Assembly: GCA_016780945.1 (NCBI GenBank)
Contig: JADHKY010000011.1
Span: 1 to 16,696, forward strand
Direction of reading: 5' to 3'
Origin: Aquiluna sp.
GTDB lineage: Bacteria > Actinomycetota > Actinomycetes > Actinomycetales > Microbacteriaceae
DNA: 16,696 bases
Position numbers and translations under genes: made by a program. A model generated the notes under the pieces. The model was given only the letters and a program-made list of their open reading frames with translations, had not been told where the DNA came from and did not search any database. Below, piece by piece: positions 12,109 through 16,696 of the stretch. Every line of letters begins with the position of its first letter. Within the stretch, counting starts at the first letter, position 1.

Positions 12109-14246
12109 CTCCGCTCGAGCGCCTCGGCCTGCAGCTGAGCAAGCTTGGCAACAAGGCGCTCCTCAAGACCTTTTGTGATGAGCGACTGAGCGATATCTCG
12201 AGCCTGTTTGATGAGCTCCGCGTCCTTGGTTACTTTCAAGAGCTTCAGCTGGCTTCTGCGACCTGACTGGTTATCGCCTAGGACATCTCCCTCACCTCGG
12301 AGCTCTAGGTCTAGCTCGCTTAGCTTGAAGCCATCCAGTGTCCCAGCCAGGGCCTCGAGCCGCTGGCTTGCAAGGGTTCCAGCCTCGGCGGAGGAAACCA
12401 GCAGGCAGATGCCTTTGTGTGAGCCTCGGCCGACCCTGCCCCTTAGTTGGTGCAGCTGCGAAATTCCGAATCGATCGGCATCAAGGATCACCATGGCGGT
12501 GGCATTTGGAACGTTTACGCCAACCTCAATAACGGTTGTCGAGACCAAAACGTCCAGCTCACCCGCGGAGAACGCCTCCATGACCAAGGACTTCTCCTCG
12601 CTCGGTAGCTGCCCATGCAGCAGCCCGATGCTTCGACCTGCCAGGCTCGGGTTTCTCTTCAAGCTCTCAAAGACCTCTTCGGACGCAGCCGGTGGGGTCT
12701 CGGATTCTCCCTCGATGCTGCCGTCATACTCGCTCCCGACAATTCGGGGACAGACAACAAAGGCCTGCCTGCCCGCTGCAAGTTCCTCGGAGACTCTCGC
12801 CCAAACTCTCGATACAAGTGCTGGCTGGCCGACCGGAACCACAAACGTCTCTATCTCCTGCCTACCCGCAGGCAGCTCCGTGAGGGTTGAGATGTCGAGA
12901 TCTCCAAATGTGGTGATGGCCACGGTCCTCGGGATTGGAGTTGCGGTCATGGTCAAAACGTGTGGCGGCTGCTTGGCCTTTGCCCTCAATAGTTCCCTCT
13001 GCCCAACCCCAAACCTGTGCTGCTCGTCGATGATGACCAGGCCAAGGTCGGCAAAACTAACCTTCTCGGCAATCAGGGCATGGGTCCCGATGGCCAAAAG
13101 GCACTTTCCACTTGCAATATCCAGCATCGCGCGCTTGCGCTCGGGAGCTGCGAGCGAGCCTTTTAGTAGCCTTACTCCCAGTTGCCTGGTGAGATCTGGG
13201 CCGAGGGTCTTGATGGTGGAATTGTAGTGCTGCTCGGCAAGAACCTCTGTTGGGGCTAAGAGTGCGGACTGGTGACCCTCTGACGCTGCATGAAGCACCG
13301 TCCTGAGCGCCACGACGGTCTTTCCTGATCCGACCTCGCCCTGTAGCAGCCTGTGCATGGGGTGACCGGCTGATAGATCGCCTGCGATTTCAGAAATTAC
13401 CTGCTGCTGACCCTCGGTGTAGTCAAAGTCGAGTTGCTTATCAAACTGCAGCGCAAGCTGTGATTCACCAAGCACCAAGGCGGCATCTGTCTCTTTTGCG
13501 GCCCTGGATTGCAAGAGAGCCAACTGCAGCAAGAGCGCCTCGTGATACTTCAGGCTCTTTCTTGCTGCGAGAAAATCGCTGTCGCGCTGAGGTAGGTGAA
13601 TCTTGGTTATTGCTTCGGTGAGCGAGATCAGTTTGTCCTTGACAAGAAGAACCGGGTCCAATAGCTCCTCGACGGTAGAAGATTCCAGAGCCAGTGCCAC
13701 CGCCTTTTGAATCTTCCAGCTTGGGATAGTTCCGCTGGCCGGGTAGATGGGAATCGGCAGCTCGGCCCATGCCTTTGCCTGCTCCTCATCGGTCTCTTCA
13801 AAAAGTTCGTAGTCAGGGTGGGTGAGCTGCAACTTCCCTGAGAACATCCCCACCTTGCCCGAGAAGAAGCCCCGCATACCCTCCTTGAGCTGGTCCTTGC
13901 GCCAAGCCTGATTGAAAAAGGCCAGGGCCATCAGCGAGCTACCGTCAGTAATCACGACCTCGAGAATGCTCCCGGCTCTTCCCTTTGTGAATCGGGAGGA
14001 GACTTTAACGACCTCACCTACGACTGTGGCAACCTCGCCAACCGGAAGGGCGGAGATGTCGGTTAGCTGACCACGCCTTGCATAGCGTCTGGGGTAGTGC
14101 TCTAGGAGCTCACCCTCGAAGTTCAAACCCAGGTGACGCGCAAACGACTTAGCGGTGCGATCTCCAAGGAGCTCACTGAGTTTTCTTCCCTTATCCAGCA
14201 CAACACCATCTTGGAGCCTTGGCCCTAAGTATTTGGCTAGGCTCAC
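12105..14246 (-). CDS. recG: ATP-dependent DNA helicase RecG
   Basis: Branch-migrating helicase that remodels stalled forks and Holliday junctions. The 713-residue protein has an N-terminal OB-fold wedge domain (about 65-150), Walker A GEVGSGKT (303-310), the DEQH box IIDEQHRFGVGQ (405-416), motif III TATPIPRT, and the C-terminal helicase part with VIEVGVNVPNA and QLRGRVGRG. The N-terminal part matches the family from LLGDRTAKSFARHLG onwards. I take GTG at 14246 as the start, 3 bp from the divergent rsmD start; a second in-frame GTG at 14201 (codon 16) also precedes all conserved sequence. No ribosome binding site is clear for either. In many actinobacteria recG and rsmD run in the same direction; here they diverge. 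Confidence 0.95.
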   Translation of the reverse strand: MSLAKYLGPRLQDGVVLDKGRKLSELLGDRTAKSFARHLGLNFEGELLEHYPRRYARRGQLTDISALPVGEVATVVGEVVKVSSRFTKGRAGSILEVVITDGSSLMALAFFNQAWRKDQLKEGMRGFFSGKVGMFSGKLQLTHPDYELFEETDEEQAKAWAELPIPIYPASGTIPSWKIQKAVALALESSTVEELLDPVLLVKDKLISLTEAITKIHLPQRDSDFLAARKSLKYHEALLLQLALLQSRAAKETDAALVLGESQLALQFDKQLDFDYTEGQQQVISEIAGDLSAGHPMHRLLQGEVGSGKTVVALRTVLHAASEGHQSALLAPTEVLAEQHYNSTIKTLGPDLTRQLGVRLLKGSLAAPERKRAMLDIASGKCLLAIGTHALIAEKVSFADLGLVIIDEQHRFGVGQRELLRAKAKQPPHVLTMTATPIPRTVAITTFGDLDISTLTELPAGRQEIETFVVPVGQPALVSRVWARVSEELAAGRQAFVVCPRIVGSEYDGSIEGESETPPAASEEVFESLKRNPSLAGRSIGLLHGQLPSEEKSLVMEAFSAGELDVLVSTTVIEVGVNVPNATAMVILDADRFGISQLHQLRGRVGRGSHKGICLLVSSAEAGTLASQRLEALAGTLDGFKLSELDLELRGEGDVLGDNQSGRRSQLKLLKVTKDAELIKQARDIAQSLITKGLEERLVAKLAQLQAEALERS

Positions 14247-14252
14247 CTTGTG
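14238..14252 (+). promoter_or_regulatory. Candidate -10 box for a leaderless rsmD mRNA
   Basis: TAGGCT (14238-14243) ends 6 nt before the rsmD GTG (14250-14252), the same geometry as TAGTCT before the minus-strand membrane gene at 6260. The box lies inside the first codons of recG. No ribosome binding site or good -35 hexamer is visible. Confidence 0.4.
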
Positions 14253-14819
14253 AGCAGGATTATCAGCGGTTTAGCGGGCTCAATCAGGCTTGCGTCCGCT
14301 CCTGCCGGCACCAGACCCACCTCTGATCGAGTCAAGGAAAGCGTCTTTGCTTCTTTGGAGGCTGTCGGTGCAATTGAAAATGCTGACGTGCTGGATTTGT
14401 TTGCGGGGACCGGAGCACTGGGTCTTGAGGCGCTATCTCGGGGAGCAAAGAGCCTTGTTGCCATCGAGTCAGCCAGAGCGGCGCTCAATGTCTGCCTAAA
14501 AAACTCGGCAAGCGTGGGAACAGCTCTCTCGGCTGCCGGAGCAAGGCCTCCCATGGAGATAAAGCTCTCGGACGCAGTTGCCTATCTAGCTTCAACCATC
14601 AAAGAATTCGACCTGGTTTTCGCAGACCCTCCCTATGACCTCGATGTTGCGGGGAAGCTCTTGGAGCGAGTTGGCGCCGTCTTGCGACCAAATGGACTAT
14701 TCGTGTTGGAACTTTCGAGCAAGACAGATAACCCAGCACTAGTTGAGGGAATTGAGCTTTCGAGCGAGAAGGCCTATGGCGATACCAAGGTCTTGATTTT
14801 TAGACTGACCGCTCAGTAG
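14250..14819 (+). CDS. rsmD: 16S rRNA (guanine-N2)-methyltransferase RsmD
   Basis: Methylates N2 of G966 (E. coli numbering) in 16S rRNA. The 189-residue protein starts MSRIISGLAG, contains GTRPTSDRVKESVF (20-33), the S-adenosylmethionine motif VLDLFAGTGALGLEALSRGA (47-66) and the catalytic DPPY (126-129). The family N-terminus fixes the GTG start at 14250, which leaves only 3 bp to the recG start. coaD, often next to rsmD in actinobacteria, is not here. The last 20 nt overlap the 3' end of gltA on the opposite strand. Confidence 0.95.
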   Translation: MSRIISGLAGSIRLASAPAGTRPTSDRVKESVFASLEAVGAIENADVLDLFAGTGALGLEALSRGAKSLVAIESARAALNVCLKNSASVGTALSAAGARPPMEIKLSDAVAYLASTIKEFDLVFADPPYDLDVAGKLLERVGAVLRPNGLFVLELSSKTDNPALVEGIELSSEKAYGDTKVLIFRLTAQ

Positions 14820-16080
14820 CTCCAATGTAAACCTGCTGGGGGCGACCGATTCGGGTGCTGTCATCGGCCATCATTTCCCGCCAGTGAGCAATCCATCCCG
14901 GGAGTCTTCCGATCGCAAACATCGGGGTGAACATCTTTGGTGTGAAGCCCATGGCCTTGTAGATGACGCCTGTGTAGAAATCTACGTTCGGGTAGAGCTT
15001 GCGCTCTGCGAAGTAGTCATCCTTGAGAGCTGCTGCCTCAAGCTGCTTTGCGATATCTAGCAGTGGATCGTCAATTCCCAGCTCATCGAGAACCTGGTCG
15101 GCTGTTGCCTTGACAATCTTGGCCCTGGGGTCAAATGACTTGTAGACGCGGTGACCAAAGCCCATGAGCCTGATGCCGTCCTCTTTGTTCTTGACTCTTT
15201 CGACGTACTTTTCTACCGATTCACCTGAGTCTTGAATGAACTCGAGCATCTCCAGAACTGCCTCGTTTGCGCCTCCGTGGAGTGGGCCAAAGAGGGCGTT
15301 TACTCCGGCGGATACCGATGCGAAAAGGTTTGCGTTTGAGGAGCCAACCAGCCTCACGGTTGATGTGCTGCAGTTCTGCTCGTGGTCTGCGTGCAGAAGC
15401 AAGAGTGTGTCGAGTGCCTTTGTGACAATCGGGTTCTGGGTGTACTGCTCCGCCCTTGTTCCAAAGGTCATCATCAGAAAGTTTTCAACCATCGACAGAG
15501 AATTGTCCGGATACATCAGCGCCTGACCTACTGAGGTCTTTTGAGCGTAGGCGGCAATTACCGGCATCTTGGCAAGCAACCTGATGGTTGAGATCTCTAC
15601 CTGCTCGGGATCCTTGGGGTCTAGTGAGTCGGGATAGAAGGTACTAAGTGCCGAAACGGCTGCGGAGATAATCGCCATCGGATGAGCGCTCGGCGGGAAG
15701 GCCCGGAAAAAGTCTTTTAGGTTCTCGTGAAGCAGGGTGTGCTTGCGAATTGTGTCATCGAACTTCGCAAACTCCTTCTCGCTTGGTAGCTCCCCGTAGA
15801 CAAGTAGGTGAGAAACATCGAGAAACGTCTTCTTCTCAGCTAGCTGCTCAATCGGATAACCGCGGTAGCGCAGAATGCCTGCCTCGCCGTCGATGTAGGT
15901 GATTGCGGAGGTGGTTGAGGAGGTGTTCACAAAGCCCTGGTCGTAGGTGCTCATGCCGGTCGTGGCCATTAGGCCCTTGATATCAATACCGCTGGCACCA
16001 TCAGTTGCTTTTACAACTGGAAGCTCTGCTTCCTTTTCGCCAACTCTGATTACTACCTTTTGGGTTTCAGCAGAAGTCAA
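14800..16080 (-). CDS. gltA: Citrate synthase (type II)
   Basis: Condenses acetyl-CoA and oxaloacetate into citrate, the entry step of the TCA cycle. The 426-residue protein is of the hexameric, E. coli-like type. The catalytic triad is visible: His268 (GPLHGGANEAV), His310 (MGFGHRVYKSFDPRA) and Asp367 (YPNVDFYTGV). HADHEQNCSTSTVR (230-243) is also characteristic. The TTG start at 16080 is preceded by GAGGG at about 8 nt, and the protein from there matches the family length. It is convergent with rsmD (20-nt overlap) and divergent from DUF2469 (125 bp). It has no functional link with its neighbours and interrupts the usual rnhB-DUF2469 order. Confidence 0.97.
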   Translation of the reverse strand: MTSAETQKVVIRVGEKEAELPVVKATDGASGIDIKGLMATTGMSTYDQGFVNTSSTTSAITYIDGEAGILRYRGYPIEQLAEKKTFLDVSHLLVYGELPSEKEFAKFDDTIRKHTLLHENLKDFFRAFPPSAHPMAIISAAVSALSTFYPDSLDPKDPEQVEISTIRLLAKMPVIAAYAQKTSVGQALMYPDNSLSMVENFLMMTFGTRAEQYTQNPIVTKALDTLLLLHADHEQNCSTSTVRLVGSSNANLFASVSAGVNALFGPLHGGANEAVLEMLEFIQDSGESVEKYVERVKNKEDGIRLMGFGHRVYKSFDPRAKIVKATADQVLDELGIDDPLLDIAKQLEAAALKDDYFAERKLYPNVDFYTGVIYKAMGFTPKMFTPMFAIGRLPGWIAHWREMMADDSTRIGRPQQVYIGATERSV

Positions 16081-16107
16081 AACGCAATCCCTCTCTTTGT
16101 TTTCAAT

Positions 16108-16135
16108 AGCCTAAAGCACCATTGGCCCCTGCAAA
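16108..16135 (-). promoter_or_regulatory. Candidate gltA promoter
   Basis: Read on the minus strand, TTTGCA (16135-16130) and TAGGCT (16113-16108) are 16 nt apart. This would give a leader of about 20 nt holding the ribosome binding site GAGGG. The matches are partial. Confidence 0.35.
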
Positions 16136-16190
16136 AACCCAAGTATTCCACTTGTGAGTAGAGAAGAAATTTCTTGCGAGGAACTGGGCT

Positions 16191-16208
16191 TAGACTGAAA
16201 GAGAAATG
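16191..16208 (+). promoter_or_regulatory. Candidate -10 box for a nearly leaderless DUF2469 mRNA
   Basis: TAGACT (16191-16196) ends 9 nt before the ATG at 16206. GAAAGAG lies only 2 nt from the ATG, too close for a normal ribosome binding site. The arrangement suggests a transcript that starts within a few bases of the start codon. Confidence 0.35.
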
Positions 16209-16535
16209 GACGAGAACGACTTCGAAGATTACGACCGCGATGCAGAGCTAAGCCTCTATCGCGAGTATCGCGATGTAGTCAAAATGTTTCGCTACGTGGT
16301 TGAGACAGAGCGCCGCTTCTACCTGTGCAACGATGTCGAACTCAAGCGTATTGACACCGCCACCGACTTTTACTTCGAACTCAACATGCAGGACGTGTGG
16401 GTCTGGGATATCTACCGCACAGACCGCTTCGTCAAGCAGGTCAAGGTTATGACGTTCAAGGATGTCAACGTCGAGGAGATCGGAAGCCAGGAGCTCGAGA
16501 TACCAGAAGAATTAGCAGTCGGCGATCAGCCCTAG
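16206..16535 (+). CDS. Conserved actinobacterial DUF2469 protein
   Basis: This 109-residue acidic protein belongs to DUF2469, a family of unknown function that sits after rnhB in most actinobacteria (Rv2901c type). Visible features are the acidic start MDENDFEDYDRDAELSLYRE, an aromatic-rich middle (VVKMFRYVVETERRFYLCND, then YFELNMQDVWVWDIYR) and VKVMTFKDVNVEE near the end. There is no signal peptide or membrane segment, so it is cytoplasmic. Here it is separated from rnhB by recG, rsmD and gltA and is divergent from gltA. Function cannot be inferred from this window. Confidence 0.9.
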   Translation: MDENDFEDYDRDAELSLYREYRDVVKMFRYVVETERRFYLCNDVELKRIDTATDFYFELNMQDVWVWDIYRTDRFVKQVKVMTFKDVNVEEIGSQELEIPEELAVGDQP

Positions 16536-16607
16536 TTCTCCACAGCCTCGGCTAACACCTTCCTAAAGCTCTCAAAGCTGCTGCACCATGCCTCCCAGGA
16601 GGAACTC

Positions 16608-16696
16608 ATGCAGCTCACAAAAGACCAAGAACTCACAGTCCTGTGGTCCATGCTCCACGAACCAGGCGATGGACTTGCAAGAGAGATATTCGATAG
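16608..16696 (+). CDS. dprA: Probable DNA processing protein DprA, first 29 codons (runs off window)
   Basis: ATG at 16608 has a textbook AGGAGG (16597-16602) 5 nt before it and stays open to the window end. The visible residues include VLWSMLHEPGDGLAREIFD, which resembles the N-terminal segment of actinobacterial DprA (a WS-x-x-x-EPGD pattern). DprA loads RecA on incoming single-stranded DNA in natural transformation. With so few residues the call rests on this motif and on dprA being the expected gene a little downstream of DUF2469. The frame is also open back to the DUF2469 stop but has no start codon there. Confidence 0.55.
   Translation, partial: MQLTKDQELTVLWSMLHEPGDGLAREIFD

Noticed and set aside
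12208..13227. 339-codon plus-strand frame antisense to recG
   Set aside because: Covers conserved RecG helicase motifs on the minus strand; its own product is Ser/Pro/Arg-rich with no recognisable domain.
16588..16695. Alternative ATG frame at 16588 near the window end
   Set aside because: It lacks a ribosome binding site and reads a Ser/Cys/Gln-rich sequence without family features, while the ATG at 16608 has AGGAGG and a DprA-like motif.
1..16696. Mobile elements, prophage, toxin-antitoxin, defence systems, tRNA or rRNA genes
   Set aside because: No transposase, integrase, inverted-repeat ends, RNA-gene folds or defence domains seen; every long stretch is accounted for by housekeeping genes.

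Overview
This is a stretch of core chromosome from an actinobacterium. Gene content and order (smc-ftsY, the rpsP-khpA-rimM-trmD-rplS-lepB-rnhB run, DUF2469, an FdxA-type ferredoxin and a cysteine-free bL32) fit Actinobacteria. Moderate GC for the phylum, very short intergenic gaps and many non-ATG starts suggest a streamlined member, plausibly a freshwater Microbacteriaceae relative (Luna-type). That assignment is inference from protein style and was not tested by a search.

Layout. (1) 1-3619: the 3' part of smc (chromosome condensation) followed with no gap by ftsY (SRP receptor). (2) 3685-5917: fdxA (7Fe ferredoxin), then rpmF, rnc and mutM, packed with gaps of 3 nt or less after rpmF. (3) 5925-6260, minus strand: a small unrecognised four-helix membrane protein, convergent with mutM and divergent from ffh. 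(4) 6323-11495 and on to 12108: ffh, rpsP, khpA, rimM, trmD, rplS, lepB and rnhB, all on the plus strand. They link protein targeting (Ffh, FtsY, LepB), small-subunit maturation (S16, RimM, possibly KhpA) and tRNA modification (TrmD). (5) 12105-16080: a block of alternating orientation, recG (-), rsmD (+), gltA (-), with overlapping 3' ends and nearly touching recG/rsmD start codons. (6) 16206-16696: DUF2469, then the first codons of a probable dprA at the window edge.

I see no mobile element, prophage, CRISPR array, RNA gene or defence system, and nothing that looks like a new multi-gene system. The real oddities are small and specific: rimM has no ATG, GTG or TTG start and most likely uses ATT; rpsP carries an acidic Ala/Glu/Pro tail of about 150 residues built from recently duplicated DNA blocks; TrmD has Glu where the catalytic Asp is expected; recG and rsmD diverge from start codons 3 bp apart; several starts sit 6-9 nt after a TAnnnT box, suggesting leaderless mRNAs; and genes usually found between DUF2469 and dprA (yraN, comM) are missing from this position.

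Of the 18 genes with a visible start, ten begin with GTG or TTG, one probably with ATT, and seven with ATG; the start of dprA at the edge is also ATG. No gap between genes exceeds about 150 bp.
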